From the NCBI GenBank assembly GCA_964370605.1, contig CAYJJX010000010.1, positions 1 to 64,000 of the forward strand: a DNA stretch of 64,000 nucleotides. The letters are read 5' to 3'. Below, piece by piece: positions 25,478 to 33,843 of this stretch; position 1 is the first letter of the stretch, and each line of letters begins with the position of its first letter. Position numbers and translations under genes: made by a program. The DNA is from CAYJBH01 sp964370605. Lineage in GTDB: Bacteria; Bacillota; Clostridia; Oscillospirales; Ruminococcaceae. The notes under the pieces were generated by a model. The model ran no database searches, was not told the origin of the DNA, and saw nothing but the letters and a program-made list of their open reading frames with translations.

Positions 25478-25553
25478 TAGTTTTTCCTCCTTTTATTCGG
25501 TAATCTTATTTTACACAAAATTAACACGGAAATAAATATAAAATATGTAGTAT

Positions 25554-25582
25554 ATTATAACTATTATTTCATATATAATGAA
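25554..25582 (-). promoter_or_regulatory. Putative promoter of the sugar ABC transporter operon
   Basis: On the minus strand TTCATT (25577-25582), a 17-nt spacer and TATAAT (25554-25559). The -35 is weak, as expected if an activator such as the YesN regulator is needed. The dyad TTTCAT-ATATA-ATGAAA overlaps the -35 region. Confidence 0.5.
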
Positions 25583-25591
25583 ATCGGTACA

Positions 25592-25637
25592 AAATTGTAG
25601 CACTTTTGTATCATCTGACACAAAAGTGCTACAATTT
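25592..25637 (-). terminator. Terminator of the GH95-like gene
   Basis: A perfect 18-bp stem (25592-25609 with 25620-25637) and a 10-nt loop. The first arm on the minus strand includes part of the stop codon of the glycosidase gene; the second arm ends in TTTT. It isolates the MATE - sulfatase - glycosidase operon from the ABC operon promoter. Confidence 0.85.
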
Positions 25638-27810
25638 ATGAAATTTTTGTAATAGAAACGACCTCACCGATCGACAAATTTATTGTCAGCAGTTTTTTAT
25701 TGTCGCATTTGTGTGAGTACTCATGGCTACATTCAAACTCGACCAAATCGTCAGGTAGACGCAGACACAGCGGTTTGCCGCAAAGACTTTTGACTTCGAG
25801 GTTCTCGGTCTTGCCATTTTTTCGTGTGGCGCTGACCGCAAAACCGCCGTTTGCAAGAAGATTTTCAAACTCAATATCGTGCCAGTCGGTCGGAATCGCC
25901 GCAAGCGGCTGTACAACACCGCCGTGAGATTGAAGAAGCATGGTGTGTATCGACTCGGCGGCGGAGAGTGGTGTTTCGATTACCTGTGCAAATTCGGAGT
26001 ACATGGTATTCGGACACAAAAAGTCGTTGAGACCGTTTAGATATTCCAGCGCACGGTCACCGTCTTTCAGACAGGCCATCATGCCGGCGGCACCGGTGAA
26101 TGTATAACCCTGCAACCGCTTTTCAAGGCTTAGCCAGTGTTCGATTGATTTTATAGCAAGTTTTCGCTTTGTCTCGTCTTCAAAATCCATGGTGGAAAGT
26201 GGATAGATCATCATAAGATGAGAAAAATGTCGGTGGGAAATTGCCATCGGTATATCGCGGCCGATCATATATCCGTTTTCGTCGGTCGGTTCCTCTGTGA
26301 GATTATTAAGCAGGTCCTTCCATGTAGATAGCATCGGATCGCCGATATTATACTCGTTATCAAGTTCTATAATTCTTTTTAAGCCCCAACGAAGCAATGA
26401 TATCGTATAAGAGCAGTCATAGATTGGGTGCCAGTTTGCCCCTTTCACCGACGGATATTCCGGCGAACTTGTATCTTTTATATGTATGACACCGTTTGAG
26501 TCGGTCTCAAAAAGAGTCGTTGCGGCATTGATAGTCATGGCAAGATAAGGGTGCAACAGCTCTTTGACAAGGCGCTCATCGGGAAAAATTTGCTGTTTTC
26601 TGTCCACCGTGAAAAGCACCCAAAGCAGGTTGCCGAATTCATGGGTATCGGGCCAGAGGCAGGAAAGGTCGGAAGGGGAGGTGGCACGGCTGAGATACAT
26701 ACCGTCCTCGATTCCCATCGGTTTTGCGTTGTCGATCAGATTTTGCTTGTTTTTGAGAAGCACCGAAATGAGAGAGTCAACCAGTTCGATATGGTTTGAC
26801 ACAAAGGTCGGTGAATAGGAAAGCTCAACATTCAGATTCCAAACGGTAGTCGGCCAGGTGGTGGTGGTCATGAACGGACCTTGTGAGTCGATGACCACGC
26901 CGTTTGGTCGTGTGCTACAAGCAAGCTTGTACATCTGCAACCAATAAAACTGATTCCAGTCCTTATCATCTATTGAAACAAAGCTGGCAAGATAAAAGTC
27001 GTTCCACCATTTTGCATGGAGCTCGAGGATGTTTTCTTTTTTAGAGTAGAATTTTTTCACATAGGAGACAGAGCTTGAAACGGTTTCATCGACAAGGTCA
27101 CCATTGTCTATTGCAATGAAGTATTCAAATGTGTCGCCGGTTTTGACCTCTTTCCAGGCAAGCACGCAAGCGCCTTCGGGATGTACGCCATTCTCGTCCT
27201 CTGCGACAAATTCTTGGACGCTGTATGTTATATCCTCTTCACTTTTTATATATGGGGCAGGGGGGAGCAACGATAAATCAACTTTTTTGTTGGCAAAATA
27301 GATTCGGTCACTGATGCCATGCCTCGGCTGGGTATTGAGGCTGTATTTCACCGAACCCTCCATTGTGATCTTGATATAGACACCGTCGCAATCACGGGGA
27401 ACATAGCTGACATAGGATAATTTGCCGCTGTCTGTCGTGATGGTGCCGGAGACAAAGGCACCGTGCAGATGGATTCGCATGGTCTCGTTGATTATTTTGT
27501 CCTCGACCTTTAGCAACACGTTGCCGATCGGCACCCTCGGAGTTGCCCAATCTGCACCTTGAATCATGTTGTGGGCAGTGACATCGTTTCGGCCCAGTTC
27601 CCACATGGTGACATCGGGCGAGAGTTTATAGACCATGACACCGACCATGCCGTTGCCGGTGAATACCCCCTCGTCCCATTCGCGACGATAGCATTTGACC
27701 AGCGTGTGGAATACCTCGTTTTCGGTATAAAATCCGCCCTTATACCGAACATCATCAAAAATCAAGTCGATTTTTTCGAGATAGCTTGCCATGTTTTTTT
27801 GGCTATTCAT
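25636..27810 (-). CDS. GH95-like glycoside hydrolase (alpha-L-fucosidase/galactosidase family)
   Basis: 724 residues from the ATG at 27810, which overlaps the sulfatase stop (ATGAATAG) and has AAAGGCGG upstream; a longer frame to 27891 runs deep into the sulfatase and lacks support. The N-terminal beta-sandwich begins EWDEGVFTGNGMVGVMVY, matching the GNGxxGAMVYG signature of GH95. A central (alpha/alpha)6-like region has GPFMTTTTWPTTVWNLNVEL, close to the NxQGxWN region of GH95. The end PLAAIPTDWHDIEFENLLANG matches the usual C-terminal LLPALPxxW...GLRARGG. There is no signal peptide, so it acts in the cytoplasm on imported oligosaccharide. Family assignment is by motif; substrate (fucose or galactose) is not certain. 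Confidence 0.75.
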   Translation of the reverse strand: MNSQKNMASYLEKIDLIFDDVRYKGGFYTENEVFHTLVKCYRREWDEGVFTGNGMVGVMVYKLSPDVTMWELGRNDVTAHNMIQGADWATPRVPIGNVLLKVEDKIINETMRIHLHGAFVSGTITTDSGKLSYVSYVPRDCDGVYIKITMEGSVKYSLNTQPRHGISDRIYFANKKVDLSLLPPAPYIKSEEDITYSVQEFVAEDENGVHPEGACVLAWKEVKTGDTFEYFIAIDNGDLVDETVSSSVSYVKKFYSKKENILELHAKWWNDFYLASFVSIDDKDWNQFYWLQMYKLACSTRPNGVVIDSQGPFMTTTTWPTTVWNLNVELSYSPTFVSNHIELVDSLISVLLKNKQNLIDNAKPMGIEDGMYLSRATSPSDLSCLWPDTHEFGNLLWVLFTVDRKQQIFPDERLVKELLHPYLAMTINAATTLFETDSNGVIHIKDTSSPEYPSVKGANWHPIYDCSYTISLLRWGLKRIIELDNEYNIGDPMLSTWKDLLNNLTEEPTDENGYMIGRDIPMAISHRHFSHLMMIYPLSTMDFEDETKRKLAIKSIEHWLSLEKRLQGYTFTGAAGMMACLKDGDRALEYLNGLNDFLCPNTMYSEFAQVIETPLSAAESIHTMLLQSHGGVVQPLAAIPTDWHDIEFENLLANGGFAVSATRKNGKTENLEVKSLCGKPLCLRLPDDLVEFECSHEYSHKCDNKKLLTINLSIGEVVSITKIS

Positions 27811-29320
27811 TTGAAATACCGCCTTTCCGCAGCTGTAATAGTTCCGGATATTGAGCATCGTCATCACCAAGCTCTTGCTTTGTCTTGTCAAGCAGTTCTG
27901 TCAACCGTGCTACGGTTGTTTGATATTCCGGCTCGTCATAAACATTGTGCATTTCAAAAGGATCGTTTTCAAGATCAAAAAGTTCCCAGCCGGGAGTTGA
28001 GGGTTCTGTATCACTGCCGACATCAAGAGCAAGTCCGTAGAAAAACACAAGTTTGAATTTTTTGGTACGTATCCCGTAATGCGCCGGATTGTCATGATGG
28101 GTCAGATGCACCCAGTAGCGGTAGTAGATTAGTTCATTTATTTCATCTACTGTGTCGCCTTTGAGCAGGGGGCGAGCGGAATGNNNNNNNNNNCCTCTCA
28201 TTTGCGGAAGTTTTTCAAGTCCTGCATAGTCGAGCATTGTCGGAGCAAAGTCAAAATTGCCAACCAAAGCCTCACATACTGTTCCGGAAGCAATCTCGGC
28301 AGGATATCGAATCAGGAACGGCATCTGCATCGATTCTTCATAGATCCATCGTTTGTCGATGAAGTCGTGTTCTCCGAGTATCATGCCTTGATCAGAGGTG
28401 TATATAACAATAGTATTCTCTTCAAGACCTTCTTCATCGAGACATTGAAGTAGTCGCCCAACTCCATCGTCTATTGCCTTGACGGTGCGCAGATAGTCTT
28501 TGAGATATTTTTGATATGCCATTTTGGTGCGCCCGACACTGTCGGCATCGCCATAGTCGATTCCGCCGGTCGGCCAATTTGTGGGGTTTTCAAATAGCCG
28601 GACATAACTTCTCACGTCGCTTCGTTCCGAAACAGAGGTGCCCCTGTCCCGAGTGGCGATGCTCCGCAGTGAGTGATCTTCCCAAAGTGAGTGCGGCTCC
28701 GGTATTTCGATATCGTCAAAAAGATGTTCGTCCCGCTCATGATATTCAAAATTGTCATGTGGCGCCTTGTGGTTGCACATCAAAAAGAATGGCTTATCTT
28801 TGTCTCGATTTTTAATGAAATCGATGCTTTTTTGTGTTACGATATCGGTGGTGTATCCTTTTTCCCTAACTCCAAGTTCATTTTGTCGATGGGTATTGAC
28901 CGATGACCAGTCAAATCCGTCGTTGATAAACCAAGGATCATAGTATGTTCCTTGCGATGGGAATACGCTGTATTTATCAAAACCCTGCGGCTCTGAATGA
29001 AGATGCCATTTGCCCATCAGTGCGGTGTTATAACCGTTTTGCTTCAAGAGCATCGGAAAGGTGATGAAATCATGCGAAAGGGTGTCAGACAGTGCGCGAA
29101 CACCGTTTTCATGCGGATAAAGTCCGGTGAGTATCGTCGCCCTGCTCGGAGTGCATAGTGCATTTGTGCAGTAACAATTGGTCAACATTGCGCCATTTTT
29201 TGCGAGTGAATCTATGTTTGGCGTGCTGAACACTTCACTCAGACGTGACCCATATGCGCTGATCGCATTTGCCGCATGATCGTCACTCATAATATATAGA
29301 ATATTTGGTCTATTATTCAT
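27803..29320 (-). CDS. Cys-type sulfatase (contains assembly gap)
   Basis: About 505 residues, interrupted by ten N at 28184-28193 but in frame on both sides. Alkaline-phosphatase-fold sulfatase: metal site NILYIMSDDH (residues 6-15) and the maturation motif C56-T-P-S-R60-ATILTG, in which Cys becomes formylglycine. GKWHLH and the DQGMILGEHDF metal-binding stretch are present. No signal peptide, so it is cytoplasmic. The Cys form requires a maturase; no radical-SAM anSME or FGE gene is seen in the window. The start overlaps the MATE stop by 8 nt. Together with the glycosidase it probably desulfates an imported host or algal glycan. The protein around the gap (LPQMR...SARPLL) matches the conserved QGRSLLPLL region, so little sequence is likely missing. 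Confidence 0.92.
   Translation of the reverse strand: MNNRPNILYIMSDDHAANAISAYGSRLSEVFSTPNIDSLAKNGAMLTNCYCTNALCTPSRATILTGLYPHENGVRALSDTLSHDFITFPMLLKQNGYNTALMGKWHLHSEPQGFDKYSVFPSQGTYYDPWFINDGFDWSSVNTHRQNELGVREKGYTTDIVTQKSIDFIKNRDKDKPFFLMCNHKAPHDNFEYHERDEHLFDDIEIPEPHSLWEDHSLRSIATRDRGTSVSERSDVRSYVRLFENPTNWPTGGIDYGDADSVGRTKMAYQKYLKDYLRTVKAIDDGVGRLLQCLDEEGLEENTIVIYTSDQGMILGEHDFIDKRWIYEESMQMPFLIRYPAEIASGTVCEALVGNFDFAPTMLDYAGLEKLPQMRXXXXHSARPLLKGDTVDEINELIYYRYWVHLTHHDNPAHYGIRTKKFKLVFFYGLALDVGSDTEPSTPGWELFDLENDPFEMHNVYDEPEYQTTVARLTELLDKTKQELGDDDAQYPELLQLRKGGISNE
28184..28193. other. Assembly gap of 10 N in the sulfatase gene
   Basis: Ten undetermined bases. The reading frame is kept on both sides if the length is exactly 10. 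Confidence 0.95.
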
Positions 29321-30695
29321 ATCCTGATTTCTCCCTTTCTTGCTTTTTTATCTTATGCATTGTATGGATATAACATGGTATTACCGGTATCAATGTGAAC
29401 ACCCACGAAACAGGGTTGCTAAACCTAATTGCATCAAAACCATAAAAGTGTCCCATCACAAAAACCATAAAAGTTTTGCCTATTACCTCTGTTACCGAAC
29501 TCAGCATAGTGACAAAACCTTTGCCCATGCCTCGGACACTGCTCCGATATACCTCCAGAACGCCAAGAACCGGATAGAAAAATAGAAGCGCATAGAAAAA
29601 CTGTCCCGACAAATCATATACTTCAGGTGTTATGTTGTCGCCAAGTATAGAGCCGACTATCTGTCGAAAGAAGAGAGGAGTTACTGCAAGCATAATTACT
29701 GAATATATAGAAGAGACGATGTTTGCAAATCTTACGCCCTCTTTCAGTCGAGTGTACTGTTTTGCGCCATAGTTCTGCGCAACAAAAACCGAAACGGTTG
29801 AACCGATTATGAGATAAACCTGCATTGCAAGGCTACTTACACGTGAAATAGCGGCGCTGGCGGCTATATGTGCCGGTGTAAAGTCGTTCATTGCAGTCTG
29901 AATAAATAATCCACCGAGTGTGATAATCGCAGGCTGCATCGACATCGGCAGACCAATTGCAATGAGTGCTTTAATTGAAGATTTATCCGGTTTGATCGAT
30001 TTTGTCCTAATACTCTCACGCATACGAAGACGCATAACTACTATGCAACCGACGGCGGCAATAAGCTGTGCGGTTACTGTGCCAAGGGCAACTNNNNNNN
30101 NNNCTCCCATGACTTGCCAGTCCATTACCACAACAAAAAACAAGCTGAATACGACATTTGCAATCGATGATACTGTGCTGAAGAAAACAGGTGTTTTGCT
30201 ATCGCCCATAGATTGCTGTATTACGCAGATCAATCGAAAGGCAAACAAGGTAGGCAAACCCCAATAGTTTACAAGTTGATAGGTGCGCATGTCGCTATAA
30301 AGTTCCGGCAGCGTATTCATTGCCGAGAGCATCAGATGGTTACAGGATATGAATACCGTCATGATAATTATGGTTACGACAGCAGCAAGGTAAAAAGAAC
30401 CTTTTAGATAACGCTGTATTTGCGCTTGATCCTTGCTGCCGAAAGCCTGGGCAACAAGTACACCAAATCCTTGAATCATTCCGCCACCGATACCGCCTGC
30501 CATATTAACAAGAACCGTTGCGGCTCCGACTGAGGCGAGCGCATTAGCCCCGAGATAGCGGCCGACAATGACAGTATCGACCATGAAATAAACCTGCTGT
30601 ATCATTGCACCAAAGAAAAAAGGTACAAAAAATGAAATAAAGTATCCTTTTATACTACCCTGTGTAGCATCGCCGGGTGCCTTGAAAAATCTCAT
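29313..30695 (-). CDS. MATE-family multidrug/oligosaccharide-lipid exporter
   Basis: About 460 residues, ~12 predicted helices, with ten N at 30094-30103 falling near helix 5/6 and in frame. The family features are clear: an N-terminal PxxFFGAMIQQVYFMVDTVIVGRYLG segment and its repeat near residue 250 (LPMSMQPAIITLGGLFIQTAMND). MATE proteins export cationic drugs or metabolites using Na+ or H+. It is the first gene of the operon with the sulfatase and glycosidase, 8-nt overlaps linking all three, so a link to glycan metabolism (for example export of a toxic product) is possible but unproved. A good promoter lies at 30739-30767. Confidence 0.9.
   Translation of the reverse strand: MRFFKAPGDATQGSIKGYFISFFVPFFFGAMIQQVYFMVDTVIVGRYLGANALASVGAATVLVNMAGGIGGGMIQGFGVLVAQAFGSKDQAQIQRYLKGSFYLAAVVTIIIMTVFISCNHLMLSAMNTLPELYSDMRTYQLVNYWGLPTLFAFRLICVIQQSMGDSKTPVFFSTVSSIANVVFSLFFVVVMDWQVMGXXXXVALGTVTAQLIAAVGCIVVMRLRMRESIRTKSIKPDKSSIKALIAIGLPMSMQPAIITLGGLFIQTAMNDFTPAHIAASAAISRVSSLAMQVYLIIGSTVSVFVAQNYGAKQYTRLKEGVRFANIVSSIYSVIMLAVTPLFFRQIVGSILGDNITPEVYDLSGQFFYALLFFYPVLGVLEVYRSSVRGMGKGFVTMLSSVTEVIGKTFMVFVMGHFYGFDAIRFSNPVSWVFTLIPVIPCYIHTMHKIKKQEREKSGYE
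30094..30103. other. Assembly gap of 10 N in the MATE gene
   Basis: Ten undetermined bases; the frame is preserved across them. Confidence 0.95.
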
Positions 30696-30738
30696 TATAA
30701 TTGCAATCCATTCATATTGAGGAGCATTACTTTTTGCA

Positions 30739-30767
30739 AGTATACCATCATATTATTTTATTGTAAA
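30739..30767 (-). promoter_or_regulatory. Sigma-A promoter of the MATE - sulfatase - glycosidase operon
   Basis: On the minus strand TTTACA (30762-30767), a 17-nt spacer and TATACT (30739-30744), with an extended TGG before the -10 element. The MATE start codon is 44 nt downstream of the -10. Confidence 0.75.
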
Positions 30768-30782
30768 CAACAGAAAAAAACA

Positions 30783-30819
30783 GATAACAATTTTATAACG
30801 AAGTCACAAAATTGTTATC
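30783..30819 (-). terminator. Terminator at the end of the envelope/legionaminic operon
   Basis: A perfect 12-bp stem (GATAACAATTTT at 30783-30794 with 30808-30819) and a 13-nt loop, 13 nt after the stop of the small membrane protein gene. Confidence 0.75.
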
Positions 30820-30832
30820 TTGAGTCAAAAAT

Positions 30833-31009
30833 TTATCCACTTAAACCGCGCATCGCCAGTGCCAGTATAATCACCATCAGAACACCTAACAGTGGGAAGA
30901 TAAAACCGGGCGTTCTCATAAAATGTTTTTTTTTCGGATGGGAGACAACTCGTCCATGTTCATCTCGCTTTGGAGAGTTGTCCACCGAATAGTTGCTTCT
31001 ACGTACCAT
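30833..31009 (-). CDS. Small membrane protein, 58 residues
   Basis: A short gene at the end of the operon, translating to 58 residues that start MVRRSNYSVD. The N-terminal half is basic and hydrophilic (DEHGRVV, HPKKKHF) and the C-terminal half is one hydrophobic helix (about residues 35-54, GFIFPLLGVLMVIILALAM). Its ATG overlaps the stop of the nucleotidyltransferase gene by 11 nt, with GAGG just upstream, so it is translationally coupled, and a terminator follows. I recognise no family. It may be a small accessory membrane protein for the envelope operon. Confidence 0.65.
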   Translation of the reverse strand: MVRRSNYSVDNSPKRDEHGRVVSHPKKKHFMRTPGFIFPLLGVLMVIILALAMRGLSG

Positions 31010-32039
31010 TTTCCAACCTCACACGCATTGTCTCAAGTTCTTCCAATTGTCCCATGTCCATAAAGGCATCTTCACGAATTGGGTAAATGCCGACACGGTG
31101 TCCACGTTTTCGATAGTCTTCGATAATGTCCGGCATGGTGGTATTGAAGTCTTCCGGCAACTCTTCGATTACCTGTGGCTCAACAAGATAAAAACCAGTG
31201 TTTGTCAGAACGTCGATTCGCGGTTTTTCGGAAAACTCGGTGATTTCACCACCCTCTGCAAGTTTGATGACCCCATAAGGAATTACTATGTGTTTAAATG
31301 CCGATACTACGGTGATCACATTGCCCTTTTCTTTATGTTCTTTATAGATGCCGGAATAGTCGGCATCAACTAAAATATCGCAGTTTGTCAAGAAGAAAGT
31401 TCGATCTATCGAACCTTTTAATAAAGAAAGACCTCCTGCGGTGCCGAGCGGTTTGTTTTCCTCGACAAAATCAATACTTTTTCGTTCGCCTTCACTGAAA
31501 TATGCTTTGATCATCTCTTTGCGATGATTAACCACCACATGAAAATCATCACAACCAAAACCGGAAAAGCGATTCATTATATGTTCAATGATTGGAATAT
31601 CGCCAACCGGTATTAGCGGTTTCGGAAGTATCTTAGTATATGGGTACAGTCGTGTTCCAAGACCACCTGCCATGATGACTACCGGAAGATCGAGTTGCTC
31701 CTTGAATTGATTGGTCTGTTTTTCAAGATAGAGGTCTTTGAGTGTTCCGTTCTCTTCCACAACCGGTACACCGGAAGTATCTACCAGTTTGAAAAGTCGT
31801 TCCGCCTCGGCAAAATCGCCGGGACGCACCGTCTTTGGGGTTTTGTTCGCCGCCGCCTCACAAGAGTCGGAAAGTTCGCCGCCTGCAAGTATATGCCTGC
31901 GGATGTCGCCATCGGTAATCACACCGACAAGCTTTTCCCCTTCACAGAGCATGAGGATATGCATCGCAGTCTCGGAAAGTTGGCGCATAGCCTCGATTAC
32001 GGTACGTTCTTTTGTTATTATAAGCGGTTGTATATTCAT
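30999..32039 (-). CDS. CBS-domain sugar-1-phosphate nucleotidyltransferase (PtmE-like)
   Basis: 346 residues. Two CBS motifs (about 1-115), then a nucleotidyltransferase domain with the signature MAGGLGTRLYPYTKILPKPL (123-142) and NCDILVD metal-binding region. This order, CBS pair followed by transferase, is that of PtmE, the GlcN-1-phosphate guanylyltransferase that supplies GDP-sugar for legionaminic acid in Campylobacter. Assignment is supported by the LegC-type aminotransferase directly upstream (adjacent genes, 0-nt gap) and by LegB, LegI and a CMP-transferase elsewhere in the window. GDP specificity cannot be read from sequence alone. The CBS pair suggests control by a nucleotide. Confidence 0.8.
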   Translation of the reverse strand: MNIQPLIITKERTVIEAMRQLSETAMHILMLCEGEKLVGVITDGDIRRHILAGGELSDSCEAAANKTPKTVRPGDFAEAERLFKLVDTSGVPVVEENGTLKDLYLEKQTNQFKEQLDLPVVIMAGGLGTRLYPYTKILPKPLIPVGDIPIIEHIMNRFSGFGCDDFHVVVNHRKEMIKAYFSEGERKSIDFVEENKPLGTAGGLSLLKGSIDRTFFLTNCDILVDADYSGIYKEHKEKGNVITVVSAFKHIVIPYGVIKLAEGGEITEFSEKPRIDVLTNTGFYLVEPQVIEELPEDFNTTMPDIIEDYRKRGHRVGIYPIREDAFMDMGQLEELETMRVRLENGT

Positions 32040-33221
32040 TTATTTATTCGCTGCCTCTCTTATCACACTACAAACCCTTTCGATTCCCTCGACGTCAAGC
32101 GAGGTGGAGCAGGGGAGATTAATTATGGTGTCACGGTATATCTTGCTGTTGTACCCACCGAAATAGTCACAGTTGCTGTAAGGTTTTAGGGTATGTATCA
32201 GAGTCCATATCGGTCGTACTCCGATTTTGTTTTGATGAAATAATGTCATCAGTTCATCACGACTGAGTGCAAATTCTTCGACAGCAAGACTATAAAACCA
32301 TCTGTTTGAACGAATATCAGAGCGAAAGGGCAAAAGTCGGACACCGTTAATGTCCTCAAGACGTTCACGATAGAGCTCATAGTTTTTGTTTTTTCTTTCG
32401 ATAAACTGTTCAAGATTCTCCATCTGTGCCAGTCCCAGAGCTGCTTGAAGATTGGTCATGCGGTAGTTGTAACCGATTTCGTCGTGCACAAAATGCAGTT
32501 CGTCGTCTTTTGCCTGAGTGGAAAGATATTTTGCGTGTTCCAAAAGGCGGGAGTCGGTTGCGACCAGTGCACCGCCCGAACCGGTAGTGATAAGTTTGTT
32601 GCCGTTGAAACTGAATGCACCGAAATCGCCGACAGTTCCGGCCATCTTGCCGGCAAAACGCCCGCTTTCAAATCTGCTGCCAAGTGCTTCGGTAGCATCT
32701 TCAAGCACAAAAAGGTTGTATTGGTGCGCCAGATCCATAATAGCGTCCATGTCGGCAAGATTGCCAAAAACATGAACCGGAATTATTCCGCTGACCTTAC
32801 GTCCTGTTTTTTTATTGCGAAGAATCCCTTCGTCAAAATCACATTGCATTTCACAGAAGTTGCGAAGTGCTTTGACATCTATACAAAGATTCTCGTCACA
32901 ATCGAAAAATATCGGCTTTGCACCAACATACTTTACAGGGTTAACTGCCGCAACAAATGTCAAAGTCGGAACAAGTACTTCATCACCTGATTTTGCACCG
33001 AGACAAATCAAAGCAAGGTGGAGTGCAGCGGTGCCACTAGCCGTTGCAACCGATCGCTCAACACCGTTATAGTCCGCAATTGCCTGTTCAAATTCGCCAA
33101 CCATGCTGCCACCGGTGGAGACCCATTCGCTGACTACGGCTTTTTCGACATATTCTTTTTCGTTGCCACAAAAATTTGGAACGCTCAGCGGCAAAAACTC
33201 AACTGATTTGTCGTTACTCAT
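32040..33221 (-). CDS. legC: LegC-family PLP-dependent sugar aminotransferase
   Basis: 393 residues. A DegT/DnrJ/EryC1-fold aminotransferase with the LegC-type opening LPLSVPNFCGNEKEYVEKAV, TASGTAALHLAL (PLP phosphate region), EDATEALGSR (D that binds the pyridine N) and catalytic K209 in SFNGNKLITTGSGG. In legionaminic acid synthesis it converts the 4-keto sugar made by LegB to the 4-amino sugar. A related Pse- or bacillosamine-type role is possible, but the opening and the insert near residue 130 favour LegC. It overlaps the preceding gene by 8 nt and abuts the PtmE-like gene. Confidence 0.87.
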   Translation of the reverse strand: MSNDKSVEFLPLSVPNFCGNEKEYVEKAVVSEWVSTGGSMVGEFEQAIADYNGVERSVATASGTAALHLALICLGAKSGDEVLVPTLTFVAAVNPVKYVGAKPIFFDCDENLCIDVKALRNFCEMQCDFDEGILRNKKTGRKVSGIIPVHVFGNLADMDAIMDLAHQYNLFVLEDATEALGSRFESGRFAGKMAGTVGDFGAFSFNGNKLITTGSGGALVATDSRLLEHAKYLSTQAKDDELHFVHDEIGYNYRMTNLQAALGLAQMENLEQFIERKNKNYELYRERLEDINGVRLLPFRSDIRSNRWFYSLAVEEFALSRDELMTLFHQNKIGVRPIWTLIHTLKPYSNCDYFGGYNSKIYRDTIINLPCSTSLDVEGIERVCSVIREAANK

Positions 33222-33843
33222 TTTTAACTCCTTTTTGCATTTTAATTTTATCGGCTACTGCAAGTTTTAGCCCGACAATCACAGCCCAAAGCAATAGAGG
33301 TACAGTGATAAAAAAGTATATTGAGGTAGAATCGATCAAAAAGAATTCGATGAAGTCACGCTGTGGATTCACGATGATGTGTTCCAGTTTTCCTATTTCA
33401 ACTATATAGTTAGTCGGATCAATTCTAAGACTGTTGACCGAAACCAGTCCGAAGTTGAAGACAATGCCATCGTCTTCAATTGAGCCGAACACACGATTTG
33501 AAGAAGAAAATTCCGGTGAACGATCGGTAGTGAAATAGGTGACAATTTCACCACTTTCAGAGGTGTATCGCAGATTCATAGTCAGTGAGGCAAGTAGAGT
33601 GTTTGTAGAAGGTAATATTATTTGTGGGTCGTTTGATGTAGAACTTAAAACTCCATTTTCATCAGATACGATATCGATAAATGTTAACTCTTCTGCTTCA
33701 ACAGTATAGGTGTACAGAGCACCAGTCGCTCTAAGGATTCTATCACCTGCAAATGAGACAAGACTATAAAGCAACATTACGACGAGCATGACAATGTACA
33801 ACATGACAAGCAGATATTTGTTGCAAAGTTTTAAAATTCTCAT
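33214..33843 (-). CDS. Hypothetical two-helix membrane protein
   Basis: 209 residues: an N-terminal helix (about 10-32), an extracellular domain of about 140 residues with beta-strand character (YTVEAEELTFIDIVSDENG and similar), and a second helix (about 173-195) with a short basic tail. It matches no family I recognise. Overlaps with both neighbours (4 and 8 nt) place it firmly in the envelope operon, between the GtrA-HAD fusion and LegC. It could be an accessory of surface glycan assembly. Confidence 0.7.
   Translation of the reverse strand: MRILKLCNKYLLVMLYIVMLVVMLLYSLVSFAGDRILRATGALYTYTVEAEELTFIDIVSDENGVLSSTSNDPQIILPSTNTLLASLTMNLRYTSESGEIVTYFTTDRSPEFSSSNRVFGSIEDDGIVFNFGLVSVNSLRIDPTNYIVEIGKLEHIIVNPQRDFIEFFLIDSTSIYFFITVPLLLWAVIVGLKLAVADKIKMQKGVKNE

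Noticed and set aside
28184..30103. Frame breaks in the sulfatase and MATE genes as pseudogenes
   Set aside because: Both genes only carry assembly N runs and are in frame on both sides; conserved motifs continue across, so they are treated as intact.
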